Assembly: GCF_000409775.1 (NCBI RefSeq)
Contig: NZ_KE332393.1
Coordinates: 283,289 to 347,288 of the forward strand
DNA: 64,000 nucleotides
Direction of reading: 5' to 3'
From: Litchfieldella anticariensis FP35 = DSM 16096
Lineage (GTDB): Bacteria; Pseudomonadota; Gammaproteobacteria; Pseudomonadales; Halomonadaceae
The notes under the pieces are model-generated. The model was not told the origin of the DNA and did no database searches. It saw only the letters and a program-made list of their open reading frames with translations. Each line of letters starts with the position of its first letter. Position 1 is the stretch's first letter. A program made the translations under genes and the position numbers. Shown piece by piece: positions 20,901 through 28,140 of this stretch.

Positions 20901-23521
20901 AGGATACGATGGAATCGTTCTCCTGCGCTCAGCTCGTTTTCACTGGCCCCAATCCAACTATTGTCACTTGCCCCTAGTTCGTGGTTATTGCACGAGTTCT
21001 TCTCGCCGGCCAAGAGTTCTTGCCACGCCTGGTTGAGAGGATCGTTGATACGCTCTTCACCGACATCGATATCGACACCCCCAACATCAGGATCGAAGGT
21101 AAGTTGTCGCTCATCCGTCCCATGTTCGAAGGTCATCACCAGCCAGAGTTGATGGCCTTCCTCTTCTCTTTCGACTACTTCGACTTTTACAAGCTTACCT
21201 AAGGGATCTCCCCCACCTCGGCGGTACTCGTCGTACTCTGGGTCGTCGAACTTAATAAAATCCAGGTTCTCACTGACATATTGCTCAAATATTCTCTGCT
21301 TTAGGTCTATGGCCTGAGCATCGTACTTCCTGGCCTTGGCCCCTGCTGTGAGAAACTCGGAGTGTGCTTCTGCCAGTTCTAACCCTTCGGCAGCACTATC
21401 CCGATAGGTTTCAGTCTCTGCTATTTCCTTTTCAAGCTTTTTATATCTGTCGGATTCGGGCTCGGTATTGCTCTTCTCCTGTCTCAGAATATCAAGTCGA
21501 TAATCAGCGAATTTCTTATTGCCTCGGGTCATATGCACGGTAATGTTGGAAAAAAGCGCCATGACCTCGGAATGTGCCGCCCCGTCTTGTGCGTCTTCCA
21601 GATCTCCTTCCAAGTCATCTCTGGTAAAGCTGAAGGGATGGTGCCCAGCGGCTAGCGGAGGCCGAGGAAGCTTTTGCTCTGGAAGCTTCAACTGCTCGGC
21701 GTCTTCGAGCAGGTCTTGAACTTGCTCATACTCGTCCTTGATATCACCAAGTGATTCCAGGCGCGTATTGGCATTGTCTCGGCGGTTTCTCGTATCGGCA
21801 AGCGTTTCCTGGGGGTTGGGCTTTACCCAACTTAGGCCATAAGGCAGCAGCGCTTCATTAAGTGTTCTCTTGGCATTATCTATTGACTGTCCGTAGTCGG
21901 AATTCAGCGCATAGATGTCTAATGTCGCTTCGTTCTGCTCGGCATTGGTCTGTGCTTCGGCCAGCTCAATGAGTGCAATATTTTCCGCTATAGTGGCCTC
22001 TGCCACCTTGGGATCCATCCAGGTACCATTCATCAGCACCCAGCTGCCACCCGACGGCGCTTTACCGGGAGGTGGGTTGCCATAGAGATTGACGACTTCA
22101 TTTCCCTGTTCGTCTTTTTCTATCGACGGTGTCGCCGGCCGCCCTTGGCCGTATTCCTCCATAGCAGCACGCTTGGCTTCCTGACTATCTTGAGCCGTTT
22201 GCGCTGCGGTGGCCTGATGCTCTCTAGCCAAGTATGCTTCAATTGCTGTCTTGACAACCTCGGCTTCGCGCTCCTGTTGCGGGTTGCTGTCGTCGAGATC
22301 GAGTGCCAGAAGGGTCTGAACGAGTCCTTCCCCAGGCGTTCCTGTCTCGATCTGCAATTCCACGTCACCGGCATCGTCGGTTAGCGTCATCTCGCCATCC
22401 GGCTTAGTCGTCAACGTATAGCCGTTGTTGGTGACTTCTACCGTGCTACGTCCGCCCCCAATGGTGATTTCTTCACCTGGACGGATAAGGTTCGGGTCAC
22501 GGCCGCTGAAGAAGTTGCGGTTGTCCGGCTCGAGATCCTGCCATCCCTCCACGCCTTCGTATTGGCCGGCTATCTCGCTCAGGGACTCGCCCGGCTTGAC
22601 GTCGTGGGTAATGAGCTTGCCGTCCTCCGGCGGCTCCGTGGTTGTCTTGGTTTGACGCCCGTTGGGCTCGATGACTGTCTCCACAACTGTGCCGTCGGGT
22701 TTCGTGACGGTAGTGGTCTCGGTTCCTTCAGTATCGGTAACGGATTCGCTGATCTCGCCATCGGCATATTCGACTCGGCGGATCTTATTGCCATCGGCGT
22801 CGGTATAGCGGATGGTGCGCGCGTCATGGTGATGGTCGTCATAGGAGCCGACGATCAACTTGCCAGACTCAGCACCCTCGTCGGCTGGCGTCTGGCGGAT
22901 CTCCACTCCTTCGACATCACCGTTATCGCTTGAGGGTTTGATTGTCGTGACATCAAATCCTGCCGCTTCCAACTGGGCGATCAGTTGGCCGCGGGACATC
23001 CCACGAGATTCGGCCACCTCGTCGAGACTCTGGCCCTGGGTGACATCCTCGATGACATCTTCAGCAATGTCCTCGCCGACATCATCGGCAATGTTCTCGG
23101 CAATATCCTCGACAGCGCCGTCTCCCTCCGCCCCCGCTTGAAGTTGCCGTACTCCTTCATCGGACTCGAGATAATCGTCCCACGGCTCGACGGCTGTCTT
23201 CACGGCCTGGAACAGGGCTTCATCGCGGATCTTTAGTGTGTCGTCTTCTACTTCGACATCCGAATTGTCATGCAGTACCGGAACCATCAACTCCAGATTT
23301 GGCAACGTGTAGCCGTAATCTCCACCGACGTCGACAGTCGTGTTCCCGGACTGGATCTTGTGGATCGTCGCTCCGCTGGAGGTGCCATTTCCAGGTGCTT
23401 GTGATTGCCTGGCCGTCGTGATTCTCTGCGCCAGCTCGAGTGCCATGCTGAAGGCGTTAGTAGGCAAGTCATCCTGTGACGAAGTCGGCAAACGAAAAGG
23501 GCGGAGTGGTATGGGTCTCAT
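11975..23521 (-). CDS. Giant multi-enzyme effector-like protein: NUDIX, two ADP-ribosyltransferases, HExxH metallopeptidase, LysM
   Basis: 3848 aa from ATG at 23521, eight bases after AGGAGG. No signal peptide. Parts in order: AFSMALELAQ (23-32); HTH-like and DG repeats; LysM (about 302-358); long helical region; central hydrophobic block shared with both paralogues (about 1087-1397); linker module (1527-1594); two segments of the FAQxLAxxL type (about 1844-1874 and 1967-2000); NUDIX (about 2230-2307, box ending KEAYEETGL); second linker (2390-2461); ADP-ribosyltransferase 1 (YRLDSR, Arg2501; VSTS; SEVVYDAIPSEYI); ADP-ribosyltransferase 2 (FRGDTR, Arg2732; ISTS; HYEVPFPSEVPPENI); HELSH zinc-peptidase motif at His3099-His3103; an unrecognised domain (3314-3457); hydrophobic region (3507-3720); C-terminal LysM (3794-3848). 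The NUDIX box has Leu and Lys at its first Glu and its Arg position. The enzyme types match eukaryote-directed effectors; delivery route and targets are unknown. Confidence 0.9.
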   Translation of the reverse strand: MRPIPLRPFRLPTSSQDDLPTNAFSMALELAQRITTARQSQAPGNGTSSGATIHKIQSGNTTVDVGGDYGYTLPNLELMVPVLHDNSDVEVEDDTLKIRDEALFQAVKTAVEPWDDYLESDEGVRQLQAGAEGDGAVEDIAENIADDVGEDIAEDVIEDVTQGQSLDEVAESRGMSRGQLIAQLEAAGFDVTTIKPSSDNGDVEGVEIRQTPADEGAESGKLIVGSYDDHHHDARTIRYTDADGNKIRRVEYADGEISESVTDTEGTETTTVTKPDGTVVETVIEPNGRQTKTTTEPPEDGKLITHDVKPGESLSEIAGQYEGVEGWQDLEPDNRNFFSGRDPNLIRPGEEITIGGGRSTVEVTNNGYTLTTKPDGEMTLTDDAGDVELQIETGTPGEGLVQTLLALDLDDSNPQQEREAEVVKTAIEAYLAREHQATAAQTAQDSQEAKRAAMEEYGQGRPATPSIEKDEQGNEVVNLYGNPPPGKAPSGGSWVLMNGTWMDPKVAEATIAENIALIELAEAQTNAEQNEATLDIYALNSDYGQSIDNAKRTLNEALLPYGLSWVKPNPQETLADTRNRRDNANTRLESLGDIKDEYEQVQDLLEDAEQLKLPEQKLPRPPLAAGHHPFSFTRDDLEGDLEDAQDGAAHSEVMALFSNITVHMTRGNKKFADYRLDILRQEKSNTEPESDRYKKLEKEIAETETYRDSAAEGLELAEAHSEFLTAGAKARKYDAQAIDLKQRIFEQYVSENLDFIKFDDPEYDEYRRGGGDPLGKLVKVEVVEREEEGHQLWLVMTFEHGTDERQLTFDPDVGGVDIDVGEERINDPLNQAWQELLAGEKNSCNNHELGASDNSWIGASENELSAGERFHRILAEQATTKEDLITEVDNLEEKLADLLQPADSSQPKMLDKAFPENIKPVEITIEGQDVQVAPEVAANYEQYGMDALINSDLPVRIQVENDDKEPEWRWVDPEVVSTQAALDTARDHFDERLDKAENFRNTVEAAADKFEFYQTQPLKLMEDSESTQHSADLDNTYLDEHRDQALDAYELQFQAFFDKGYNGKFRSVTEHQLEAVVTQEFGINSSPRSVIQEVQRLGGDTPDISVVKFFYLDPHLGEQQHSLIAVKDSAEKTYYVDAMGMKFSSLDDFQDNNRQFSENGRLVVPRNLEMKPDENGRIPLDVVKARNVSITEKVTDRAVMAATTVATATSFFVPGAAPIAVLGSAYLIGRSGYQLDNYMAHGGEREDSESQDHILGMITNTLPMVSNAARTIGMYRAYRAAEVPMSMGTALRASMGGVRTKSATFNLGFRRFDFEASPHAGNINTYYTSSSLSNLFARETDKWAIGVGTLLMARELDRLVAHGYQMSSVDLWNAWSGLGIGFAGTFLGIRGHWMTRPNQLSSQNGPHSGPRTDNETQGSPNDPTGNGPNEGPDAGMVVYEVGADGVYRPTDERAYHDPSKPVIRHEDIPDSDVSQAARTTQDIAAQPARDHQELEIYHPSHPTRSQSSSPEISESAAISHNGSSPRHSYRTIQVGGEPVEVKFLSGQPPKGDENVYVLQEGGPRVSAEELVATGKTHIIKFNPNTQAWEGVPLVLGASEDHVVNEYSKKTLQQENSKIAISSQGVTRRSESSPLGFQPLQRVTREKVEIGTRDQLLSSGLPVIEDPAGILYLPQTGKPVPGPDVAIKNQSKTATTHPFREPIASSPEQKGAFHTAYPLKKSDYPLKEWMAIYTPENGLFYTEARQTDTQWVYRPNHERRAATNAVMIRPDIHVISALGTRDTLFDLQGNAITTISDLRRRPLTPQRLANRLSENFGLDEKAYTPGQPVALLAEYTGAEGRKSFAQQLANELHAPVYGLQGSFEKRQWLLFFPDRLSQPVLQPDFETPHISSQGEQAVRIKWNLLEKRNSAELEVLSHDDPVKIDTFLAPQDSFVINAHAQELFQRGPENIATLARETGYNGDSVAVLLTLSPTEETRQFARDLAEKLSGPVLVMTDKAWRPGGHAIDKNTVSVSRVEGAANRRIELDAKGRIGFLDTQENQKSMLWLNFGPLERSYKYFERKQGQMDDVRLNIFEVPKSTLEEIRRNSVRQSQANEEGNTDKPVLGDWHESPDQFGLRWEQAKHLESLIIPESVKIVTSSHENSGKEYLASRPHPKLDEFGREIIIKSPTHASSPETWNSSSQVATFIPGGVDPDLLNGIAMEAWKAPTTIEGWRKVPGLNPKLHEPEAHPGIKKAGVVIVEPDGRIWIIESTNHFAGSRTFPKGTVDEGLSLQATAIKEAYEETGLHVELLHHLIDDKPKESKTTTRYYVARRLAGTPSEMGWESQGIYLVPHEQMMGTLGTRRDRRIFSVLSRSGHDLSSYPLKNEGLNQGKDEGLDVLDLGANQPAASEFDTIRLSDETGKFIEARVLGHPPESAENIYIRPAIGPHPRGDESGVKHKTHILHQGPDNEAFVMPWIRGASEPSRPKRPQSDDSLPSPTEALRGRDSADGSVASKFIYRLDSRNPETVFQEGFLPRFGAWTNKYSDLKEAVTAHLWAEDSVFVSTSRELQIAKGAGEENEWIYVIVDPETGIVVDKLLGSHDWEGASEVVYDAIPSEYIVGARQLGENKKLRPRNKQDGVISEPTWANVFTDGFVRNPNFDPSLWPNSRIDSERRTTLHDQGPTADRVVRHTDDLGAISPFGSDATSGRPAVNKSSPDYRPEALRARLPRAIEEAFSPTPDHDEPTVIFRGDTRTPEDIFSNGFNEEGQPFPSGVISTSLSAREAKGFAKGEDEEGNLDGTGGWLYTIIEDVSDGDIVYSLPVQGRFPSDRDHYEVPFPSEVPPENILAARQVDFDGRLFGPVVYNPNFKDPSRLPDEVGRDGGDGSPRSLSAAYHPASDSNARSNEPAATAFTRPSLPEPTPSFQLPHIIADVAPPQPARVTLSAEYTPLPPIKYFIDGNEISLDHSDSTVPLVHVTQYVAPATTARKAAASEQPNQPGRDTPPPTTQVSLKSPTTTEDVGRNYGGIRRRLHETWNRTRRGDDLERSWSPGQYAREMMDKSPTLRRLYEEAVHQHGVNIRLGPEGDGTYYTPYYSEILIDRALATQSDVLLISLAHELSHAVSHQRGSVSSARPGTLLTATPGRLLPVLRLQDGNGVVRGREDMHSEAVETTVAAHLQDEGAAVLTALQVRDEWLRAGETLADDVTDPTVTWDTHVSRIYKDYRDGRLSWQEATVNLGKIIEDLPTSDKESVSYGYDYRQQEHDYYDAKEAERWQAGVSSSPQSGSRPGGPSTFMAARSPGAQPTGPERGSASPTPQAKVVHTSAPPEGQPRLYRIDDLDALRQAVSSGEIPVGNYLHVIRTQRTTDTFTLNDGKVPYSGRIQDDGQIRWPAGRTGHVDDISVTTPNTEGRQVVQVRSEGADGQRTHYVRSNDDVYIVVTELSAKQVRERLRSGSGLSFAEYSGMGAWNVPGALPVTQQVSVFTPKPFKPLDSTLPQSQKNVLGNPKTGNVTSLPPKRDGSQNAIRAVLMGVGGIGAYFSLAAPPHISMPLNALATAVRGASLGIRSLAPDETAVDTVRGRVHRGIEFVTLAINNPNSASQLTEMGNIVDTSSSALFVGGNTLYLYKTYRESVTGQPFMPWADDFALPMFGIGSGLYTASSGVDLLNNGGLMAAGHTTAGTLFTAGSTLLWFRDSHIGKKVRPFKSSEPAQSSESSPKKRDIITFTTFGPGLIGGGLLAASSLFDDEEEKPSDDTTPTPPNTDEPLPGKPDDSNRDEPTPPENEEPQPDSPDDAVEDGETDDDGRFNPGLKDSADYEEIIVQPGQTMGGIVLRHGHDIAEVVELNMGHIPNPSVLYPGDRIYLPR

Positions 23522-23698
23522 CGAAGAGGCCTCCTGTCCTCAACTATGCAACACGGCGCTGTTGTTTATTGACTGGCTGTCCAGTAATGGGCTGTCACGG
23601 CGAAGCGAGCAATCGCTTCAGTTTAAAATGTGCCTGCCCCAAGAATAAGTCACGTTTCTTGATAAATGATTGAGTGTGATGACTTCTGCAATTGAGAG

Positions 23699-23743
23699 AA
23701 GCGCCCGAGTATTTATCATGCACAGGAATTAACCTGGGCGCTT
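23699..23743. terminator. 8-bp inverted repeat downstream of the LysR gene
   Basis: AAGCGCCC (23699-23706) and GGGCGCTT (23736-23743) are perfect inverted copies separated by 29 bases, just past the LysR stop at 23761 and upstream of the giant gene. There is no clear T-tract and the loop is long, so a terminator role is weakly supported. Confidence 0.25.
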
Positions 23744-23760
23744 GTATACAAAAACCGTTC

Positions 23761-24627
23761 TCAAGCCGGTTCGGCGACTGGGTGAGAAGTCAAACTCTCG
23801 ACAATGCTGTCCGCTAATGCGGTCAGCACTGCCTGGTCCCCGGTGGGGCTGGTAATGAGCATGAACTCCGCATCCGGCAATTGGGGCAGGCCATGCTCTT
23901 GCGTCAAGGCCATCAGCCCCGGTGTGAGTTGGCTGACAGGCATGGGGGCAATGGCGAAACCGGTCGTCGCAGCTGCACGCAAGCTGGCTCCGCTCATGCA
24001 CAGCATGGCAGTACGCTGGGCGATACCTGACTGTGCCAGTTTGGCAAGCGCGACCTCACGGTAAGGGCACGGCTCGGGGAACAGCGCCAAGGGGAGCGGT
24101 GAGGGTAAGCGAATTGCTGCCTGGCTTGCCCAGGCCCATACCAGTGGCTCGCGCCATAGCAGTCGCCCTGGCTCACGGGCACCGCACTGAGCGCCCAGCA
24201 CGAGGTCCACATATCCTCTTTTCATCGCGGTGATCATGTCGCCGGGAATACCGACTCGCACTCCGATCTCGATGTTCGGATTGTCCTGCATGAAGTCCTG
24301 CAATGTGCGCAGCAGGCGCGGATGCGAGAAATCTTCGGCGACACCGATACGTATGTTGCCTTGGAAGGTGGAGCGAGAGAGTTGCGTCATGGCATCCCGG
24401 TTCAGCGCGAGTATGGCTCGGGCATAACCGATCAGGCACTCCCCATCCGGGGTCACCTCGACCGAGCGGGTGGTACGCTGCAGTAATGGCTTGCCAACTT
24501 GCGCTTCCAGGCGACGCAGATGTCCACTGATTGCCGGCTGGGTCAAATGAAGACGACTGGCAGCGCGCGTGAAACTGCCTTCGTCTATCACCGTGACAAA
24601 GCTTCTGAGCAGTAGTAGATCAAGCAT
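23761..24627 (-). CDS. LysR-family transcriptional regulator
   Basis: 288 aa. The N-terminal winged helix-turn-helix is typical of the family (residues 2-60: LLRSFVTVIDEGSFTRAASRLHLTQPAIS in two parts, LRRLEAQVGKPLLQR), followed by a substrate-binding domain from about residue 90 (GNIRIGVAEDF). GGAG eight bases before the ATG supports the start. It is divergent from the azoreductase gene at 24937 with a 309-bp shared upstream region, the usual arrangement for a LysR regulator and its target, so control of that gene is the simplest inference. The inducer cannot be deduced. Confidence 0.9.
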   Translation of the reverse strand: MLDLLLLRSFVTVIDEGSFTRAASRLHLTQPAISGHLRRLEAQVGKPLLQRTTRSVEVTPDGECLIGYARAILALNRDAMTQLSRSTFQGNIRIGVAEDFSHPRLLRTLQDFMQDNPNIEIGVRVGIPGDMITAMKRGYVDLVLGAQCGAREPGRLLWREPLVWAWASQAAIRLPSPLPLALFPEPCPYREVALAKLAQSGIAQRTAMLCMSGASLRAAATTGFAIAPMPVSQLTPGLMALTQEHGLPQLPDAEFMLITSPTGDQAVLTALADSIVESLTSHPVAEPA

Positions 24628-24936
24628 TCATATCGCTCCGTGATGAGTACTATTGTCGTTTATAATGCATCGCTCATTCTCCCTGCGGGTCTTGGTGGTT
24701 TTGATTTATAATTATTTTCAAATAAAACAACTAGTTGGCGCGCCATGCTGTTAATTGGATCAGCAATGACCATTGAATTATTGAAACATGCAAAGCCATT
24801 CTCGTCGAGATTATTTAGGGTGGCTTGTCAAGTTTATATATTTCGATTCATGATAAAAAACATCATGTAATGCCATTTATTTTTTTACAGGCCATGTGCT
24901 GCAATGATTTTGCTGAATACTGGAGCATATATAGCC

Positions 24937-25611
24937 ATGGCCAAGATACTGCATATCGAGTCTTCCCCCCGGAAACAGCGCTCTGCTTCACTGGAGGTCG
25001 CTCAGACATTCATCTCTCATTATCGTCAACAATCCCCAGCAACGGAGGTGGAAAGCTTGGACCTCTGGCAAATGGATCTACCCGAGTTCGGTGAGGATGC
25101 CATGGCGGCAAAATACGCTGGACTCAGTGGCACACCCCTGACCGAAGCACAGCAGGGAGCGTGGAAAGAGCTGCGTTCCCTGGCTGCCCACCTGCACGAA
25201 GCCGATATCCTCGTCTTCTCCATCCCTCTCTGGAATTTCGGTATTCCCTACAAACTCAAGCACTTCATCGATCTTGTCTCGCAAAAAGACATTCTCTTCT
25301 CGTTCGATGCCGAAGAGGGATTCGGCGGACTGCTGAAGAACAAGAAGGCAGTTGTCGTATATGCCAGAGGTTTGAGTTACATGGCTGACTCATTCACGCC
25401 AGCGCAAGAGTTCGACTTTCAAAAACCGTACTTCGAATCTTGGCTGACATTCGTTGGGGTGACGGATGTCTCATCCGTGGTCGTGGAAAAGACCCTCTTT
25501 GGCAGCGAGATCGACACGGATGCACGAAAACGAGCTGGTCGTGAGGCGCAGCAACTCGCTGCACAATTAGCCCCACCCCACAGCTCGAAGCAGGCTTCCC
25601 CAACGGTCTGA
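24937..25611 (+). CDS. azoR: FMN-dependent NADH:quinone oxidoreductase / azoreductase
   Basis: 224 aa from ATG 24937 (GGAG 11 bases upstream); this start gives the family N-terminus AKILHIESSPRK, whereas an in-frame ATG at 24904 would add 11 atypical residues. It is a flavodoxin-like fold protein: the phosphate-binding SSPRKQRSAS loop, then PLWNFGIPYKLKHFID around residues 95-110, the AzoR flavin-binding signature. Family members reduce quinones and azo dyes with NADH through FMN in the cytosol and protect against thiol-reactive electrophiles. It is somewhat longer than the ~200-aa E. coli enzyme, with an extended C-terminal tail. Divergent LysR gene upstream. Confidence 0.88.
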   Translation: MAKILHIESSPRKQRSASLEVAQTFISHYRQQSPATEVESLDLWQMDLPEFGEDAMAAKYAGLSGTPLTEAQQGAWKELRSLAAHLHEADILVFSIPLWNFGIPYKLKHFIDLVSQKDILFSFDAEEGFGGLLKNKKAVVVYARGLSYMADSFTPAQEFDFQKPYFESWLTFVGVTDVSSVVVEKTLFGSEIDTDARKRAGREAQQLAAQLAPPHSSKQASPTV

Positions 25612-26107
25612 TACCTTCCTTAACGCCCCCTGGTACGTCTATGTCGCCAGGGTGGCGCCTTCGTCATTCAGTACCTTGTGCCGATGAAACATTCTTCATA
25701 GGGCCTATTCGGCATTATTTATGCTGGGAAACCCATTCTGCTCAGCAAAGAGCCATCCATATGAAAGGTTTCAGAGTAGGATAAGAATCCGATAAAATCG
25801 ATTAGGAAATGTAAATTATTGAGCGTTAATGTTACTTGTATTGCAGATACATGATGGAACGTATTCTGTTGCGTTCTGTTCATGGAAGACCGCTGGGAAC
25901 TTGGCGTTATGGCAAGTAGTCATAGATCCATATCAATAAAGAATCATCGCCAATCGTTATGAAGACTGTCGTATGAGCAGTGGCTGCTTGCAGAGGGCGC
26001 TGATTGGGGGCTACTGCCCTGGTACCGGGAAGAGACGCCACCAGTCCGAACCTGACAATGGCAGGTGAGTGGGTGGCCCGTATACCGCCGAATTGTACAG
26101 GGTAGAT
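25612..26107. other. Intergenic region with one hairpin
   Basis: About 500 bp with no convincing gene. CCCTGG (25628-25633) pairs with CCAGGG (25647-25652) shortly after the azoR stop and may end that transcript, although no T-tract follows. The AT-rich stretch near 25780-25880 probably holds the promoter of the next gene. Confidence 0.4.
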
Positions 26108-27511
26108 ATGGATACATCGAAGACCCGCGACACCCGCTCGACGACAACCGAGCAGACCTCTTTTCTGGACAAGATATTTCGCGCCCTCTCCTGGGCTGCA
26201 TTGATGCTCCTCGTCTTCATCGCCGGAGCTCTCCTGACAGTGAGCGAGACGTTCCCTGGCCCCCAGATCGAGCGTGCCTATGAAGGGGGCATGGCGCTTT
26301 ACCGGCAATACACGCAGTACCAGGACGTCTATGCAGGCGATATCTGGCGTGACGAACGTCGGTCCGAGAAAGGGGTGACCATTCATGAACCCGGCCTCGC
26401 ACAGGATGGCTTGACACTCTATACCTCGGGCAATGCCCCGGCAGCGTATTTGATCGACATGAACGGTGACGTCGTCCATGAATGGCGGCGTCCGTTCAGC
26501 GAGATTTGGCAGGAGGGCGTCGGCAGTATCGAGAAGCCACGCCCCGATGAGTTCGTGCACATGCGCAACGCGCGTGCGTTGCCCAATGGCGACCTGATCG
26601 CGCTCTACGAAGGCAATGGCGACACCCCTTATGGCTATGGAGTCGTCAAGCTCGATCGCGACTCCAACGTGATCTGGAGTTACCCGGGGCGTACTCATCA
26701 CCAACTCGATATTGCCCCGGATGGCAAGATCTACGTGCTCACTCACGAAGTCGTCGATGATGAGGTCGACGTGCTGGGGAAACAGCCGCGGCTAGAGGAT
26801 TTCCTCGTCGTGTTGTCACCTGATGGTGAGGAATTGCAGAAGACCCGCTTGCTCACCACTCTTGGCCAGTCGAAATATGCCCGTATGCTGGAGTCGGTGC
26901 CGGGGCGTACGCTTTGGGACCCCTTGCATAACAATACCGTCGAATACATCGACCGGCAGAAGGCCAGGAACTTTGCTTTTGGTGAAGAAGGCCAGGTATT
27001 GGTCTCCTTCCGCGCACTGCATGTGATCGCCGTGTTCGATCCCGAGACCGAGGACTTCACCTGGGCCACGCGGGGGCCGTGGGATGCGCAGCATGACCCC
27101 GATATCCTGCCGAACGGCAATATTCTGTTGTTCGACAACCGCGGGAATCAGAATGAGGCGGAAGGGGAGTCGCGCATCCTCGAGCTCGATCCGCAAACGA
27201 TGGAAATCGTCTGGCAATACCGCGGCACCGCGGAGCAACCGTTCGCGAGCCAGATCCGCGGAGACCAACAACGCCTTGCCAATGGCAATACGCTGATCAC
27301 GGAATCGGATGGTGGGCGGCTCCTGGAAGTGACACCGGAAGGTGAAATCGTCTGGGAATTCCTCAATCCGGATCGTGGTGGACCGGATGACAAGATGATC
27401 CCGGTCATGACCTGGGCTCAGCGGTTGGATCGGTCGATGTTCAATGCGGAATTCCTACCGCCATCGCTAGCGGCTGCAAAGCCAGGACCCGAGACGGAAA
27501 CCTCTCAATGA
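26108..27511 (+). CDS. Membrane-anchored arylsulfotransferase (ASST)-family protein
   Basis: 467 aa from ATG 26108; a GTG at 26069 in the same frame is less likely. A short basic and polar N-terminus is followed by one hydrophobic segment at about residues 25-45 (ALMLLVFIAGALLTV), placing the rest in the periplasm. The body has repeated beta-propeller-like strands of the form YLIDMNGDVVHEW, ALPNGDLIALYEG, LLEVTPEGEIVWEF, and the family region HDPDILPNGNILLFDNRG with a conserved His and Asn. ASST proteins transfer sulfate between phenols, but many homologues are uncharacterised, so the actual reaction is not certain. It stands alone, with no DsbA/B-type partner beside it, and is convergent with nsrR. 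Confidence 0.75.
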   Translation: MDTSKTRDTRSTTTEQTSFLDKIFRALSWAALMLLVFIAGALLTVSETFPGPQIERAYEGGMALYRQYTQYQDVYAGDIWRDERRSEKGVTIHEPGLAQDGLTLYTSGNAPAAYLIDMNGDVVHEWRRPFSEIWQEGVGSIEKPRPDEFVHMRNARALPNGDLIALYEGNGDTPYGYGVVKLDRDSNVIWSYPGRTHHQLDIAPDGKIYVLTHEVVDDEVDVLGKQPRLEDFLVVLSPDGEELQKTRLLTTLGQSKYARMLESVPGRTLWDPLHNNTVEYIDRQKARNFAFGEEGQVLVSFRALHVIAVFDPETEDFTWATRGPWDAQHDPDILPNGNILLFDNRGNQNEAEGESRILELDPQTMEIVWQYRGTAEQPFASQIRGDQQRLANGNTLITESDGGRLLEVTPEGEIVWEFLNPDRGGPDDKMIPVMTWAQRLDRSMFNAEFLPPSLAAAKPGPETETSQ

Positions 27512-27551
27512 GGCAGCTCAGCCACTCTCATTACCTGTTGCCGTTGATGGT

Positions 27552-28037
27552 TCAAGATGTCGATTTGGGCGTATCGTTGCCGCTGGCAGGTATCGTGATG
27601 TCGCGTGGTAACTGCAGTAGTTGAGTCAGTTCCAAGGAACGAGGGCCCAAAATATCGGCGAGGGTATAGCGGTCGAGTACCCCGAAAAAGGCGCCCAGCG
27701 CTTCGCCGAGGACCGATTTGAGCTGGCAGGCGGGGGTGATCACACACTGGTTACCTATACCAAAACATTCTACCAGTTCCAGGTCGCGCTCGGTGTCGCG
27801 GACCAGGGCGCCAAGGCAGATTTCTTCGGCCGGGCGGCTCAGCAGCAGACCGCCGTGCTTGCCTCGGATGGCGGTCAGATAGCCTTTCTGGCTGAGTTCG
27901 TGTACCACTTTCATCAGGTGGTTGCGGGAGATATGGAAGCGCTCGGCAATCTCGGTAATGGTCGAGCGCTGCTCGCCCTTGAGGGCGACGTAGATCAGCA
28001 CGCGCAGCGAGTAGTCGGTATAGCGTGTGATATGCAT
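27552..28037 (-). CDS. nsrR: Rrf2-family nitric-oxide-sensing repressor NsrR
   Basis: 161 aa. The N-terminal Rrf2 winged helix (MHITRYTDYSLRVLIYVAL, ITEIAERFHISRNHLMKVVHEL) is close to E. coli NsrR, and three cysteines in ECFGIGNQCVITPACQ (around residues 91-104) match the ligands of its NO-sensitive Fe-S cluster. NsrR represses NO-detoxification genes until the cluster is nitrosylated. A good NsrR site overlaps its own promoter (28141-28163) and another lies before hmp at 49009, which supports the call. It is divergent from hemN. Confidence 0.92.
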   Translation of the reverse strand: MHITRYTDYSLRVLIYVALKGEQRSTITEIAERFHISRNHLMKVVHELSQKGYLTAIRGKHGGLLLSRPAEEICLGALVRDTERDLELVECFGIGNQCVITPACQLKSVLGEALGAFFGVLDRYTLADILGPRSLELTQLLQLPRDITIPASGNDTPKSTS

Positions 28038-28140
28038 GGAAAACAGGCTCTTGTCGGATTAAGACGCGATTGCATAGGTCGGTATTGGGGCGCATCAGCT
28101 CAGCACGAAGCCGCCTAGCTGCAAGGTGGCATACGCATAT

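Noticed and set aside
25907..26746. 279-aa ORF on the minus strand
   Set aside because: It lies antisense to the ASST-family gene and its composition follows the complementary codons; no domain or ribosome-binding site.
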